Under the pieces are notes generated by a model. It was given only the letters and a program-made list of their open reading frames with translations. It did no database searches and was not told where the DNA came from. A stretch of 44,041 nucleotides of DNA, from positions 1-44,041 of the forward strand of contig NZ_MATO01000050.1 in the NCBI RefSeq assembly GCF_001700325.1, read 5' to 3'. Shown piece by piece: positions 19,446 through 32,100 of this stretch; the stretch's first letter is position 1, and the number at the start of each line of letters is the position of its first letter. The position numbers and the translations under genes are program-made. This DNA comes from Caryophanon latum. GTDB taxonomy: Bacteria > Bacillota > Bacilli > Bacillales_A > Planococcaceae.

Positions 19446-20136
19446 ATGGAGCATATTACGAATAATTTGTTAGCCGGTATGAATCCAGAGCAAGCAGAAG
19501 CAGTAAAGACGACGGAAGGACCGCTGCTCATTATGGCAGGGGCAGGCTCAGGGAAAACGCGTGTGTTAACACATCGCGTTGCTTATTTAATTGTTGAAAA
19601 GGAAGTATATCCTTCTAACATTTTAGCGATTACATTTACGAATAAGGCGGCGCGTGAACTGCGCGAGCGAATTGATTCAATTTTAGGTGCGGGAACGGGC
19701 GAGCGCATGTGGGTATCGACGTTCCACTCGATGTGCGTACGCATTTTACGACGCAACATCGATCGACTTGGCTTTTCAAAAAGCTTCTCGATTTTAGATA
19801 TGACCGACCAATTAACGGTTGTGAAAAACGTGTTGAAAGAGCAAAATATCGACCCGAAAAAATACGACCCACGCGCCATTTTAAATACGATTAGCTCGGC
19901 GAAAAATGAGTGCATTGACGTGCGTACGTTCAAGGAAAACATGAACGCGCACAATCCGTTTGAAAAAATTGCAGCGGGCGTGTACGAAAGCTATCAAGAA
20001 CGATTAAAGCGCAATCAATCATTAGATTTCGACGACCTCATTATGATGACGATTCGTTTATTCAAGGAAGCGCCAGACGTACTAGAGTTTTATCAAAATA
20101 AGTTTCAGTACATTCATGTCGACGAGTATCAAGATA
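19446..20136 (+). CDS. pcrA: ATP-dependent DNA helicase PcrA, exon 1
   Basis: PcrA is the essential superfamily 1A 3'-5' helicase of Gram-positive bacteria, acting in repair and in clearing replication-transcription conflicts. This exon gives residues 1-230 and the first base of codon 231. Walker A GAGSGKT is at residues 32-38, ITFTNKAA (motif Ia) near 61-68, and motif II VDEYQD at 225-230. The frame then runs into the intron 5' end and stops after a few codons. ATG 19446 is preferred over upstream in-frame codons because of AAAGAGGTG upstream and the family N-terminus. Joining 19446-20136 to 22821-24337 gives 2208 nt, 735 residues. Confidence 0.95.
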
Positions 20137-22820
20137 GTGCGACACGTTGCTAATTGAAAAGATTAGCCACTAACGTCATTTCGTTAGGAGAACTAAGAAA
20201 TCAGATGAGTCGAATGATGAGGTAACGCTCTGAAAGGCTCGACCTAATCCTCCGAATAGCATAAGTAAATTGCAACATTGAACATGTTATAAGCTCGGTG
20301 AAGTCAGCTGAATATCACCCTAATTACAGGAAAGCGGAGTGGAGGCACTTTGTGTGGTAGATAGGCTGGGGTTCTATAAAAATGCTCATGGTTAGAATGT
20401 AGGAAACAAAACTTCCTGCTGACGAAGTTCCGAATGTACGGCTCTAGAGATATAGCTGTTCGAAAGGGCAGTCCAACATTGTTTGGGTTAGTGAGGTGGA
20501 GTAAGAGTTGTCTTTATGAAACACCTTATCGTGTTACAGGCACGATCAAGCTAACAGGGTTAGAGGAACGACCTAAAAGTATTATATGTACAGATATGAT
20601 TTCTTGGAACGTGGTAAGCGAGGCTACTTGGAGAGGTTGCACTCGATGAAAAGGTATAGGGAAAGCTCATTTGTATAACCTATTTTAAGCCCGTGAAAGT
20701 GGTGGCACAGTACCGTTGAAGCCGTGATAATAAGCGGTGGAGGGATAGCCACTAGTCAATTGAATGGATAACTAAAACAATATTTTATCTTATCAGGTTC
20801 TCGTATGACTAAAAGAAATGCAATCACCAAACTCTAAATGGGTGGTGAAAGTATTGACTGATACAGCAAACGAAAAAGTTTTAAAACGACAGTCTTTACG
20901 AAATAATGAGTATTACAGTATGCAAGAAACCTTCGACAAGCTTTACAAAGATAGTCAAAACAACAAGAAATTCAAAAATCTCTACGAACTCATAGTAGAT
21001 AGAGAAAATATCTTACTAGCATATAGAAACATCAAGAAAAATAAAGGGTCATTTACGAAAGGTATAAACGAATCAACAATCGTTACAATAGGTGAATTAG
21101 AACCCGAAAAACTCGTGAGGTATGTTAGAAGAAGATTGGAAAACTTTATTCCACACAAAATTAGAAGAAAAGAAATACCAAAAGCTAATGGCGGCATTCG
21201 ACCACTCGGTATTCCGACAATCGAAGACCGCATTATACAACAATGTATCAAACAAGTTCTTGAACCGATATGCGAAGCGAAATTTCACAATCACAGTTAT
21301 GGTTTCAGACCTAACAGAGGAACACTTCATGCATATTCAAGAGCAGTGACATTAGCAAACATCAACAAACTGCATTATGTAGTTGACATAGACATCAAAG
21401 GATTTTTTGATAATGTCAATCACGGCAAACTTCTAAAACAAATGTGGAGTATGGGAATTCAAGATAAGAAAGTAATCTCTATCATAAGTAAACTATTGAA
21501 AGCAGAAATTGTGGGATTAGGTAAGCCAGAAAAGGGCACTCCACAAGGTGGTATTTTATCACCATTACTATCTAATATCGTTCTAAATGAATTAGATTGG
21601 TGGATAAGCAATCAATGGGAGACATTTGAAACAAAGAAAAACTATGAAACAGAACGAATTATCAGTGGTAAAAGGCGACTTGACAGGTCTTCCAAATACC
21701 GCGCCTTAAAAAGAGCCTCAAAATTAAAAGAAATGTTCATCGTTCGCTACGCAGACGACTTTAAAATTTTCTGTCGTGACCATAAAAGTGCATTCAAAAT
21801 ATTTGAAGGCGTAAAGAAATGGTTAAAAGAACGATTACATCTTGAGATTAGTAACGAAAAATCGAAGGTAATTAATTTAAGAAAAAACTTTTCGGAGTTT
21901 CTCGGATTTAAAATGAAAGTAATGAGGAACAAAGAAAAGCACACTGTAAAATCATTTATGACGGAAAAGGCAAAAAAGAATGCGAAACAAAAGATTAAAA
22001 CACACATTAAAAGAATTAAGAAAAATACCACCGCTGTAGAAGTGTCCAAACTTAACGCAACAATATTAGGTCTTCAAAATTTCTATCAGCAAGCAACAAT
22101 GGTATCGAAGGACTTTAGTGAAATTGCATTCTCAGTCAAACGAACCTTATATAACAGCTTAAAACATGTGTCATCTGAAAACGGGGAGCCTAGCAAATAT
22201 TACAAAACACATTACAAAGACTACCTAGGCAAAAAGAAAATATTTGTCGCTAAAGTAGCAATATTCCCGATTGATGGTGTAAAACACAAAAACCCGAAGA
22301 ACTTTACACAAGAAATAAATAATTACACGGTAGAAGGTAGAAGTCTTGTACACAAAACGCAAAAATCAGTGTCAGAAGGAATCGTCAGATACTTAGTCAG
22401 AAATCCTGTAATCAATCAAAGTATTGAATACAATGACAATCGTATCTCAAAATATATCGCTCAAAAGGGGATATGTTTCGTTACAGGTGAACCACTTCTT
22501 CTAAACAATATGGAATTACATCACAAAAAGCCAAAAGCATTAGGCGGAACAGATGAATATAACAACTTAGTATTCGTTACTAAATCCATACACAAACTGA
22601 TACACGCAACAACAAAAGAAACAATAACAAAATACCTTCAACTTTTTAAATTAACACAAGAAAGTAAAGACAAAGTAAACAAACTTCGAGTTATAGCTGG
22701 AAATGAAATATTAGTTTAAAGATTCACAATTGATGGAACGCCGTATGAGGGGAAACTCTCACGTACGGTGTGAATGGGGGGAAAAGCTGGAGATAACTTC
22801 AAAGGCTTACCTATCCATAT
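20137..22820 (+). mobile_element. group II intron inserted in pcrA
   Basis: The 5' end GTGCGACA fits the GUGYG consensus and the 3' end AT fits AY. Domain V is at about 22737-22770 (CCGTA/TACGG and GAG/CTC stems around GGGGAAAC), and domain VI at about 22775-22818 offers a bulged A near the 3' end. Ribozyme domains I-III fill 20137-20817 and the RT gene sits in domain IV. The exon 1 end AAGATA is complementary, with one G-U, to TGTCTT at 20509-20514, a likely IBS1-EBS1 pair. Removing 20137-20136+2684 bases restores an unbroken PcrA frame. Confidence 0.95.
20854..22719 (+). CDS. ltrA: group II intron reverse transcriptase/maturase with HNH domain
   Basis: This multifunctional intron protein assists splicing and mobility. 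From the N-terminus the RT domain has [12 protein letters not shown] (RT1-2), [14 protein letters not shown] (RT3), [12 protein letters not shown] (RT4) and the catalytic RYADD (RT5). The maturase X region follows, then an HNH nuclease near the C-terminus ([30 protein letters not shown]). All catalytic residues appear intact, so the intron may still be active. TTG 20854 with GGTGGTGA upstream is my preferred start (621 residues); ATG 20818 (633 residues) has no clear ribosome site. AT-rich codon use differs from pcrA. Confidence 0.92.
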   Translation: MTDTANEKVLKRQSLRNNEYYSMQETFDKLYKDSQNNKKFKNLYELIVDRENILLAYRNIKKNKGSFTKGINESTIVTIGELEPEKLVRYVRRRLENFIPHKIRRKEIPKANGGIRPLGIPTIEDRIIQQCIKQVLEPICEAKFHNHSYGFRPNRGTLHAYSRAVTLANINKLHYVVDIDIKGFFDNVNHGKLLKQMWSMGIQDKKVISIISKLLKAEIVGLGKPEKGTPQGGILSPLLSNIVLNELDWWISNQWETFETKKNYETERIISGKRRLDRSSKYRALKRASKLKEMFIVRYADDFKIFCRDHKSAFKIFEGVKKWLKERLHLEISNEKSKVINLRKNFSEFLGFKMKVMRNKEKHTVKSFMTEKAKKNAKQKIKTHIKRIKKNTTAVEVSKLNATILGLQNFYQQATMVSKDFSEIAFSVKRTLYNSLKHVSSENGEPSKYYKTHYKDYLGKKKIFVAKVAIFPIDGVKHKNPKNFTQEINNYTVEGRSLVHKTQKSVSEGIVRYLVRNPVINQSIEYNDNRISKYIAQKGICFVTGEPLLLNNMELHHKKPKALGGTDEYNNLVFVTKSIHKLIHATTKETITKYLQLFKLTQESKDKVNKLRVIAGNEILV

Positions 22821-24337
22821 CCAATAATTCCCAATATCAACTCGTGCAGCTGCTTGCGCAAAAGTTCGAAAACATTTGCGTCGTAGGTGACTCGGATCAA
22901 TCAATTTATCGTTGGCGAGGGGCGGACATTGGCAATATTTTATCGTTTGAAAAAGACTACCCGAACGCGAAAGTTATTTTACTTGAGCAAAACTATCGCT
23001 CGACGAAAACGATTTTAGAAGCGGCGAACGCGGTCATTGAAAATAATAAAAGTCGCTACAAAAAGGCGCTGCGTACACAAAACGCAACAGGTGAGCGCAT
23101 TCAGCTATTTAAAGCGTCAAATGAGTTTGAAGAAACGCGCCACGTCGTTGAAACGATTAAGCATTTAATGAAAACGGAAGGTCGCAAGCTCGATGATTTT
23201 GCGGTGCTATACCGCACGAATGCGCAGTCACGCGGCATGGAAGAAACGCTCGTGAAATCGAACTTACCGTATCAAATCGTCGGCGGCACGAAGTTCTATG
23301 ACCGAAAAGAAATTAAAGACATTTTGGCGTATTTACGTTTAATTGCGAACAATGATGATGACTTGTCGCTTGCTCGCATTATTAACGAGCCAAAGCGCAG
23401 CATCGGCGGCACATCATTTGATAAAATGCTAGACTTCGCGCTGCAATACGACCGTTCGATTTTCGATGCGTTGCAGGAAGTCGATTTTATGGGGCTGACG
23501 AAGCGCGCAGCCAATGCGGCATTGGAATTCCGCACGTTAATCGAAAACTTCACGCAGCAGTCAGAGTTTTTATCGGTGACAGAGCTTGTTGAACAAGTGA
23601 TTGAAAAGACGGGCTACCGCGCGATGTTAGAAGCGGAAAAATCAATTGAAGCACAAAGCCGATTAGAAAACTTACAAGAATTTTTAACGGTAACGAAAGC
23701 ATTTGAAGAGCGCAGCGAGGATCAATCGCTCGTCGCATTTTTAACGGACTTAGCGCTCATTGCCGACATCGATTCACTCGATGAAGAAGCGAAGGAGCAA
23801 GGGACGATTATTTTAATGACGATGCACGCCGCAAAAGGGCTTGAGTTCCCAGTCGTGTTCATTATCGGTTTAGAGGAAAACATCTTCCCGCATGCGCGCT
23901 CGCTTGATGATGACGATGAGATGGAAGAGGAACGTCGCCTCATGTATGTCGGCACAACGCGCGCAGAGGAACGTCTTTACCTTTCTTGCGCAGGCTCGCG
24001 TACCATTTTCGGTCGCAGCCAGTACAATCGACCATCTCGCTTCTTAAATGAAATTCCACAGGAGCTCATTGAACACGTATCGAAGGCACCGAGCCGAGCA
24101 GCGACGTTTGATCGTTACCGTTCGCCACAGCAAACTGCATCGCCGTCGTTTGCCAAGCCTGCTGCGAAGCCGAGTGCAAATTGGCAAGTCGGCAGTAAAG
24201 CATCGCATAAAAAATGGGGTGTCGGTACGGTCGTAAGTGTGCGGGGTGAGGGCGATGATTTAGAGCTCGACATCGCATTCCCAGGTGAAGGTATTAAACG
24301 ACTACTTGCGAAATTTGCGCCGATTGAGAAAGTGTAG
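22821..24337 (+). CDS. pcrA: ATP-dependent DNA helicase PcrA, exon 2
   Basis: This exon supplies codon 231 (split A|CC, Thr) to the stop. It contains motif [19 protein letters not shown], motif IV QNYRST, motif [15 protein letters not shown], motif [14 protein letters not shown] and the C-terminal Tudor-like domain ([13 protein letters not shown]...DIAFP) that in family members contacts RNA polymerase. A reading frame continues leftwards into intron domain V by chance. Without splicing no functional PcrA can be made, so efficient splicing is expected to be essential. The stop codon abuts the ligA region. Confidence 0.95.
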
Positions 24338-26344
<2,007 letters not shown>

Positions 26345-26354
26345 GGAGAAGGCT

Positions 26355-27485
26355 ATGAAAAAAATCGTACCAATCGCACTTGCTTCTGCATTATTGCTGT
26401 CAGCATGTGCGCCAAAGCAACAAGAAGAGGAAGAAGTTATACAAAATAAAGAAACAGTTGAGACGACGATTATACCGAGCAATCAGCTGGATGTGACGTA
26501 TTACAAAACGCTCGTGCCATATAAGGAAAGTGCTGCACGAGGCGCGGTCGTATCGAACATTTATACGAAGTACGACGTGGCGGAGTCAGAAACGAGCTTA
26601 ATGCGTTTATCACAAAATGTGTTCGATACAGACAATTATTACTTTCAAGAAGGGCAGTTCATTTCGTATGATGCGGTGTATGAATGGTTAGCGCCGCTTA
26701 GCCAAAAGGAAATGGGGTTAAACCCTGCCGTACCAGAAGGAATGGATCCGACGACGCGCGCGAAGGAAGCACCGAAATATTTAGCGCATATCGTGGAGCA
26801 AAATTATTTAACGAAAACAGAGGAAGGCAAAGTTGCACTCGGCGGTATTTCGATTGGGCTTGCGCTGAACTCGATTTATTATTATCAAAAAGAGCAGTAC
26901 GGTGAGTATTACGAGGAACCAATTCCAGATGCGAAGCTGTTAGAAGAAGGGAAGCGTATGGCAAATGAAGTCGTGAAGCGTTTGCGTGACATGGAAGGTG
27001 TCGGCGATGTGCCAATTATGGTCGGCTTATTTAAGCAGCTATCTCGTAACTCGATTGTGCCAGGTACGTATATGGCAACAGCTGTAGCAGATAGCGGCAA
27101 CGAGCAAGTTGGCGAATGGACGACGTTAAACGAGCAGTACGTAACGTTTCCGATGTCAAGTCCAGGCGATTACTTCCGCGAGCTAAATACGAGCTTCCGT
27201 AACTTTAAGCAAGATATCGACGAGTACTTCTCAAACTATACGAGTGTCATCGGACGTGCTTTCTACAAAGATAACGAGGCGAAATATTTAACGATTGAAG
27301 TGCCGGTGCAGTTTTTCAGCAAGGCAGAAATTATCGGCTTTACGCAATATTTGACAGGTGTGCTTTATAGCGAGTTCCCAAATGATTTAACGATTGAAGT
27401 CGATATTCATTCGATTAACGGAGCGGAGGCGCTTATTTTAAAAGAGCCAGATGTAGAGGAGCCACTCGTGCATATTTATAACTAA
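26355..27485 (+). CDS. camS: CamS family lipoprotein (YerH)
   Basis: This 376-residue lipoprotein belongs to the CamS sex-pheromone-precursor family. The signal peptide has the lipobox LSAC with the lipidated Cys at 18, so the protein is expected on the outer face of the membrane. In staphylococci and enterococci the cleaved signal peptide of relatives can act as a pheromone; that role here is not shown. ATG 26355 was chosen over an in-frame codon inside ligA because AAGGAG lies 7 nt before it and the signal peptide starts there. It follows ligA by 10 nt, probably co-transcribed. Confidence 0.92.
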   Translation: MKKIVPIALASALLLSACAPKQQEEEEVIQNKETVETTIIPSNQLDVTYYKTLVPYKESAARGAVVSNIYTKYDVAESETSLMRLSQNVFDTDNYYFQEGQFISYDAVYEWLAPLSQKEMGLNPAVPEGMDPTTRAKEAPKYLAHIVEQNYLTKTEEGKVALGGISIGLALNSIYYYQKEQYGEYYEEPIPDAKLLEEGKRMANEVVKRLRDMEGVGDVPIMVGLFKQLSRNSIVPGTYMATAVADSGNEQVGEWTTLNEQYVTFPMSSPGDYFRELNTSFRNFKQDIDEYFSNYTSVIGRAFYKDNEAKYLTIEVPVQFFSKAEIIGFTQYLTGVLYSEFPNDLTIEVDIHSINGAEALILKEPDVEEPLVHIYN

Positions 27486-27543
27486 TTGTCGTCGCAAAAG
27501 CGTCGAAATTTTTTGACATCGGCACGTCAATTTTACTTTAGTA

Positions 27544-27580
27544 GAATAGTGCAGTAGCGCATACTGTACTATTCTTTTCA
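27544..27580 (+). terminator. camS terminator
   Basis: A 12-bp stem GAATAGTGCAGT with ACTGTACTATTC (one G-U), a 7-nt loop and TTTT. It separates the pcrB-pcrA-ligA-camS genes from gatCAB. Confidence 0.75.
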
Positions 27581-27633
27581 TGTAAAAAATGATATGATTA
27601 TTGGCAGGTTTTAAAATTCGGAGGTGTAAAAAC

Positions 27634-27924
27634 ATGGCGAAATTATCAACAGAAGAAGTAAAGCACGTTGCTCATTTAGCACGTCTTGCAATTACAGATG
27701 CAGAAGCGGAGAAATTTGCGGAGCAGCTAGGTAAAATTACAGACTTTGCAGAGCAATTAAACGAGTTAGATACAACGAACGTTGAACCAACTTCACACGT
27801 ATTCCCAATCGTAAACGTAATGCGCGAAGACGTAGCAGGCGAAGGGTTAGCTCGTGAAAAAATGATGCTAAACGTAAAAGAGCAAGAAGCTGGACAAGTA
27901 AAAGTACCATCAATTTTAGAATAG
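27634..27924 (+). CDS. gatC: Asp/Glu-tRNA amidotransferase subunit GatC
   Basis: GatC is the small subunit of the GatCAB complex that converts Glu-tRNA(Gln) and Asp-tRNA(Asn) to the amide forms. It is 96 residues, begins [18 protein letters not shown] and ends with a VPSILE tail, as in the family. The frame is open from a TTG at 27601, but ATG 27634 has GGAGGTG 9 nt upstream. It starts the gatCAB operon, with 12 nt to gatA. Confidence 0.95.
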   Translation: MAKLSTEEVKHVAHLARLAITDAEAEKFAEQLGKITDFAEQLNELDTTNVEPTSHVFPIVNVMREDVAGEGLAREKMMLNVKEQEAGQVKVPSILE

Positions 27925-27936
27925 GAGGCGCAGACC

Positions 27937-29400
27937 ATGACATTATTTGAACGTTCTTCAACAGAACTACAAGAAGGCTTACATAATGGTGAGTTAACAA
28001 TTACACAATTAACACAAGAAGCGTTTGACCGCATCGAGAAATTAGATGGCGACGTAGAAGCTTTCTTAGCGTTAAACAAAGAAAAAGCATTAGCAGAAGC
28101 GGCTGAAATGGATAAAGTGCCAACTGAAAACCGCGGACCACTTTTCGGTATGCCAATTGGCGTAAAAGACAACATCGTAACAGAAGGCTTAGAAACAACT
28201 TGTGCGTCTAAAATTTTAGAAGGCTTCATGCCAATTTACGATGCAACTGTTGTAAAAAAATTACGCGAAGCAGGCATGGTAACGGTCGGTAAGTTAAACA
28301 TGGACGAATTCGCAATGGGTTCTTCAAACGAAAACTCAGCGTTTAAAGCGACGAAAAACCCTTGGAACTTAAACCACGTACCAGGTGGATCTTCAGGTGC
28401 ATCTGCAGCAGCAGTAGCAGCAGGCGAAGTGCCATTTTCTTTAGGTTCTGATACAGGTGGTTCAATCCGTCAACCAGCAGCTTACTGTGGCGTTGTAGGG
28501 ATGAAACCAACTTACGGACGTGTATCACGTTTCGGTTTAGTTGCATTCGCATCTTCATTAGACCAAATCGGGCCGCTTACTCGCAACGTACGCGACAACG
28601 CTTTATTACTTGAAGCAATCGCAGGTGTGGACGAGCACGATTCAACTTCAGCTGACGTGCCAGTACCAAACTACGCAGCAGCATTAAACGGCGACATTAA
28701 AGGCTTAAAAATCGCATTACCGAAAGAATTCCTAGGTGAAGGCGTTGGCGAAGCGGCGAAGCAATCTGTACTTGATGCAATCGAAGTATTAAAAGGCTTA
28801 GGCGCAACAGTTGAAGAAGTATCTCTTCCTCACTCTAAATACGCATTAGCAGCTTACTACATTCTTTCATCTTCAGAAGCTTCTTCAAACCTTTCTCGCT
28901 TCGACGGTATTCGCTACGGTTACCGTGCAGAAGGTGCGAAAAACTTAATGGAGCTTTACAAACAAACGCGTGCTGAAGGTTTCGGTGACGAAGTTAAACG
29001 CCGCATCATGCTTGGTACGTACTCATTATCAGCAGGTACGTATGACGCTTACTACAAAAAAGCACAACAAGTACGTACGTTAATTAAAGCGGACTACGAC
29101 AAAGTGTTTGAAAACTACGACGTAATTATCGGACCTACTGCACCAACACCAGCATTCGCGATCGGTGAAAACGTAGATGATCCAATGACAATGTACGCAA
29201 ACGATATTTTAACAATTCCAATGAACTTAGCAGGTGTACCAGCTATTTCAATCCCATGTGGTTTCGAAAACGGTTTACCATTAGGTTTACAATTAATCGG
29301 TAAGCACTTCGACGAGGAAACGTTATACCGCGTTGCTTACGCTTACGAGCAAAACACAGATTTTGCAAAACAAACACCAGCACTATGGGAGGGAAAATAA
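27937..29400 (+). CDS. gatA: Asp/Glu-tRNA amidotransferase subunit GatA
   Basis: GatA is the amidase subunit that releases ammonia from glutamine. The Ser-cisSer-Lys triad can be placed at the Lys of GVKDNI near residue 79, the Ser of [12 protein letters not shown] near 153 and the Ser of [12 protein letters not shown] near 178. At 487 residues it has the normal length. AGGAGGCG precedes the ATG, and the stop codon directly abuts the gatB ATG. Confidence 0.97.
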   Translation: MTLFERSSTELQEGLHNGELTITQLTQEAFDRIEKLDGDVEAFLALNKEKALAEAAEMDKVPTENRGPLFGMPIGVKDNIVTEGLETTCASKILEGFMPIYDATVVKKLREAGMVTVGKLNMDEFAMGSSNENSAFKATKNPWNLNHVPGGSSGASAAAVAAGEVPFSLGSDTGGSIRQPAAYCGVVGMKPTYGRVSRFGLVAFASSLDQIGPLTRNVRDNALLLEAIAGVDEHDSTSADVPVPNYAAALNGDIKGLKIALPKEFLGEGVGEAAKQSVLDAIEVLKGLGATVEEVSLPHSKYALAAYYILSSSEASSNLSRFDGIRYGYRAEGAKNLMELYKQTRAEGFGDEVKRRIMLGTYSLSAGTYDAYYKKAQQVRTLIKADYDKVFENYDVIIGPTAPTPAFAIGENVDDPMTMYANDILTIPMNLAGVPAISIPCGFENGLPLGLQLIGKHFDEETLYRVAYAYEQNTDFAKQTPALWEGK

Positions 29401-30849
29401 ATGACAAACTTTGAAACGATTATCGGTTTAGAAGTGCACGTTGAATTAAAAACGCAGTCGAAAATTTTCTCTAGCTCACCAAACCATTTCGGTGCTGAGC
29501 CGAACTCAAACACATCTGTAATCGACTTAGGTTACCCAGGTGTTTTACCAGTGTTAAACAAGCAAGTTGTTGATTACGCAATTCGCGCTTCTTTAGCATT
29601 AAACATGGAAATTGAGCAAGAAACGAAATTCGACCGTAAAAACTATTTCTACCCGGACAATCCGAAAGCTTACCAAATTTCACAATTCGATAAGCCAATC
29701 GGTAAAAACGGCTGGATCGAAATCGAAATTCCAGAAAAAGACGGAAAACCTGGTTACAAGAAAAAAATCGGTATTACACGTTTACACATGGAAGAAGATG
29801 CGGGTAAATTATCGCACGCAAACGGCTACTCATTAGTTGACTTCAACCGTCAAGGTACGCCATTAGTTGAGATCGTTTCTGAGCCAGACATCCGCACGCC
29901 AGACGAAGCGTATGCATACTTAGAAAAGTTAAAATCAATCATCCAATATACAGGCGTTTCTGACGTGCGTATGGAGGAAGGTTCACTTCGCTGTGACGCC
30001 AACATTTCATTACGTCCATATGGTCAAGAAAAGTTCGGTACAAAAGCAGAGCTGAAAAACTTAAACTCATTCAACTTCGTGCGTAAAGGTTTAGAGTACG
30101 AAGAAATTCGCCAAGCAGAAGTGTTATCTTCAGGCGGCATTATCGAGCAAGAGACATTACGCTTCGATGAAAAAACAGGTAAAACAATTTTAATGCGCGT
30201 TAAAGAAGGTACGGACGATTACCGTTACTTCCCAGAGCCAGACTTAGTGCGTCTTTCAATTTCTGACGAGTGGATCGAGCGCATTCGTAAAGAAATTCCT
30301 GAGCTTCCAGACCAACGTAAAGAGCGCTACATTTCTGAGCTTGGCTTAACAGCTTACGATGCAAACGTATTAGTTATTAACAAAGACATTTCTGATTTCT
30401 TCGATGCAACAGTAAACGCTGGTGCTGACGCGAAATTAGCGTCTAACTGGTTAATGGGTGATATTTCTGCATACTTAAACGCTGAGCAAAAAGAATTAAA
30501 AGATACAGCGTTAACGCCAGAAAACTTAGCAGGTATGATCAAGTTAATTTCTGACGGTACAATTTCGTCTAAAATCGCGAAAAAAGTATTCACTGAATTA
30601 GTGACTAACGGTGGCGATGCGGCGAAAATCGTGAAAGAAAAAGGCTTAGTTCAAATTTCTGACCCACAAGTAATCCGCGGATTCGTAACGACTGCACTTG
30701 ATGCAGACCCACAATCTGTAGAAGACTACAAAGGTGGTAAAGAGCGTGCCCTGAAAGCCCTTTTAGGTAAAATTATGAAAGAGTCTAAAGGACAAGCGAA
30801 CCCACAATTAACGAACCAAATTCTTCTTGAAGAAATTAATAAACGCTAA
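29401..30849 (+). CDS. gatB: Asp/Glu-tRNA amidotransferase subunit GatB
   Basis: GatB is the kinase subunit that activates the mischarged tRNA and receives ammonia from GatA. The 482-residue protein starts [14 protein letters not shown] and has the signature [17 protein letters not shown] near residues 147-163, then the cradle and tail (YqeY) domains. The ribosome site GGGAGGG is inside the gatA end. The last gene of the operon, followed by a terminator. Confidence 0.97.
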   Translation: MTNFETIIGLEVHVELKTQSKIFSSSPNHFGAEPNSNTSVIDLGYPGVLPVLNKQVVDYAIRASLALNMEIEQETKFDRKNYFYPDNPKAYQISQFDKPIGKNGWIEIEIPEKDGKPGYKKKIGITRLHMEEDAGKLSHANGYSLVDFNRQGTPLVEIVSEPDIRTPDEAYAYLEKLKSIIQYTGVSDVRMEEGSLRCDANISLRPYGQEKFGTKAELKNLNSFNFVRKGLEYEEIRQAEVLSSGGIIEQETLRFDEKTGKTILMRVKEGTDDYRYFPEPDLVRLSISDEWIERIRKEIPELPDQRKERYISELGLTAYDANVLVINKDISDFFDATVNAGADAKLASNWLMGDISAYLNAEQKELKDTALTPENLAGMIKLISDGTISSKIAKKVFTELVTNGGDAAKIVKEKGLVQISDPQVIRGFVTTALDADPQSVEDYKGGKERALKALLGKIMKESKGQANPQLTNQILLEEINKR

Positions 30850-30857
30850 TTGCAAAC

Positions 30858-30889
30858 AACTGTCTAGCTACGTGCTAGGCAGTTTTTTT
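30858..30889 (+). terminator. gatCAB terminator
   Basis: AACTGTCTAGC (30858-30868) pairs with GCTAGGCAGTT (30874-30884) and is followed by a run of T. It lies 9 nt after the gatB stop. Confidence 0.88.
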
Positions 30890-30974
30890 GCGTGGACGAA
30901 ATATTGCTCTACGCGTCGAGGCACGCTTATATGTGCGCTAGGTGAGTTGACTCCATTACCAGTGAGTATCATCA

Positions 30975-31076
30975 GTTGCTCTACGTGTCGAGGCAGGCTT
31001 TCCGCGGGCGTGGCTCGAGCCTGTAGTCTCTCGCTCACGCTTTTCCCGCAGGAGTCCGCCTCTCGCTTCGAGCAAC
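30975..31076 (+). repeat. intergenic hairpin repeat, copy H
   Basis: The outer arms GTTGCTC and GAGCAAC are perfect complements at 30975-30981 and 31070-31076. The core is GAGGCAGGCTTTCCGCGGGC at the left and GCAGGAGTCCGCCTC at the right. This is the shortest complete copy, lacking the internal modules. A partial copy of the left end (ATTGCTCTACGCGTCGAGGC) sits just before it at 30902-30921. Confidence 0.8.
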
Positions 31077-31212
31077 AGCTACTGCACTCCACATCGTTGG
31101 CGGGCTTGCTAATAATGTGGTGCGTTTTTACAAGTAGGTGATCGCAATAAAGATGGTGCTATGAAAAGGTAGCTAAATAGATTGAACTTTTAAATATGGT
31201 ATGAGGAAAGTA

Positions 31213-31374
31213 TCGTTCTGACGTGTAGGCGGCGACTTCTGCGGGAACAGCGAAATTTTTTTGCGACGAGTAATCGCAGGAGCACCTAGCCGAAAATCCA
31301 TTTTTGGCGGCTTGTCCGACAAAAATTAGTTGAGGCAGCGCCCGCGAAAAGCGTCCGCCGAAACAAAAGAACGA
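31213..31374 (-). repeat. intergenic hairpin repeat, copy I
   Basis: Outer arms TCGTTCT (31213-31219) and AGAACGA (31368-31374) are complementary, as are GGCGG and CCGCC inside them. It has the 26-nt module at 31259-31284 shared with D and E and the 44-nt block at 31288-31331 shared, inverted, with F. The rest of the 30890-31497 spacer holds no gene. Confidence 0.78.
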
Positions 31375-31497
31375 ATAGTGACAATCAACGGCTACATAAC
31401 TCCTTTCATAGCAACATAGTTTTTTCGTACGAATAATTGTTTTTTGCCGCCGAAACAGGCATTATAGAATGAGAAACAATCGAAATTGGGGGAATGA

Positions 31498-32055
31498 ATG
31501 ATGAAGAAAGATATCGAATTTTTCAACGAAGCGTTACCGATGACGGAGTACGTTGCACGCATGACGCAAGACGATTTAAAAGCAGGCAGCGAAAAAATTT
31601 ATAACGCGTTCACAGTGCCACAAGACGGCTTTGCGGAAAAATTAAGCGGCTTACGTGTGTTAGCGATTACCGAAGATTGGTGCGGCGATGCGATGCTGAA
31701 CAACCCAATCGTGCAAAAAATTGCAGAAGCAGCACACATCGACATGCGCGCAGCTTACCGCGATGCCGATACAGAGCTAATCGACCGTTATTTAACGAAC
31801 GGTGGACGTGCGATTCCGATTTATTTATTTTTCAATGAAGCAGGCGACGTTGTAGCAAAATGGGGACCGCGCGCACCACAGCTTCAGCAAATGGTAATGG
31901 ACGCACGCGCGACGTTACCGGATAAGGAAGACCCGACGTTTGACGAAGCACAAGCAACGATGTATGGAAAATTACGTCAACAATATGTAGAAGACCCAAG
32001 CATGTGGGCGTATGTATATGACGATGTGAAACGTACAGTGGAGCAAGCGTTATAA
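31498..32055 (+). CDS. thioredoxin family protein
   Basis: This 185-residue protein has a thioredoxin-like fold. The strand-turn LRVLAITEDWCGDA near residues 52-65 is placed like a CxxC loop, but only one cysteine (C62) is present, so it is not a standard disulfide reductase. A cis-proline-like AIPIYLFF follows at about 104-111. There is no signal peptide. The start could be ATG 31498 or the adjacent ATG 31501, with GGGGGA upstream. It follows gatCAB and two repeats and precedes dgkB by 45 nt. The biological role is unknown. Confidence 0.75.
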   Translation: MMKKDIEFFNEALPMTEYVARMTQDDLKAGSEKIYNAFTVPQDGFAEKLSGLRVLAITEDWCGDAMLNNPIVQKIAEAAHIDMRAAYRDADTELIDRYLTNGGRAIPIYLFFNEAGDVVAKWGPRAPQLQQMVMDARATLPDKEDPTFDEAQATMYGKLRQQYVEDPSMWAYVYDDVKRTVEQAL

Positions 32056-32100
32056 GCGGTCGCATGTATTTTTGGAGAAACGCAGTAATGGAGAAATCAT

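Noticed and set aside
20434-20649. 71-codon ORF inside the intron
   Set aside because: It overlaps ribozyme domain I; the sequence is explained by RNA structure.
22730-22820. Possible separate start for a shortened PcrA C-terminal protein
   Set aside because: The codons before 22821 belong to intron domains V and VI, and a protein starting there would lack the Walker A half; splicing explains the frame.
27513-27547. TTGACA with TAGAAT as a promoter for gatCAB
   Set aside because: The spacer is 23 nt, too long, and the second element lies in the camS terminator stem.
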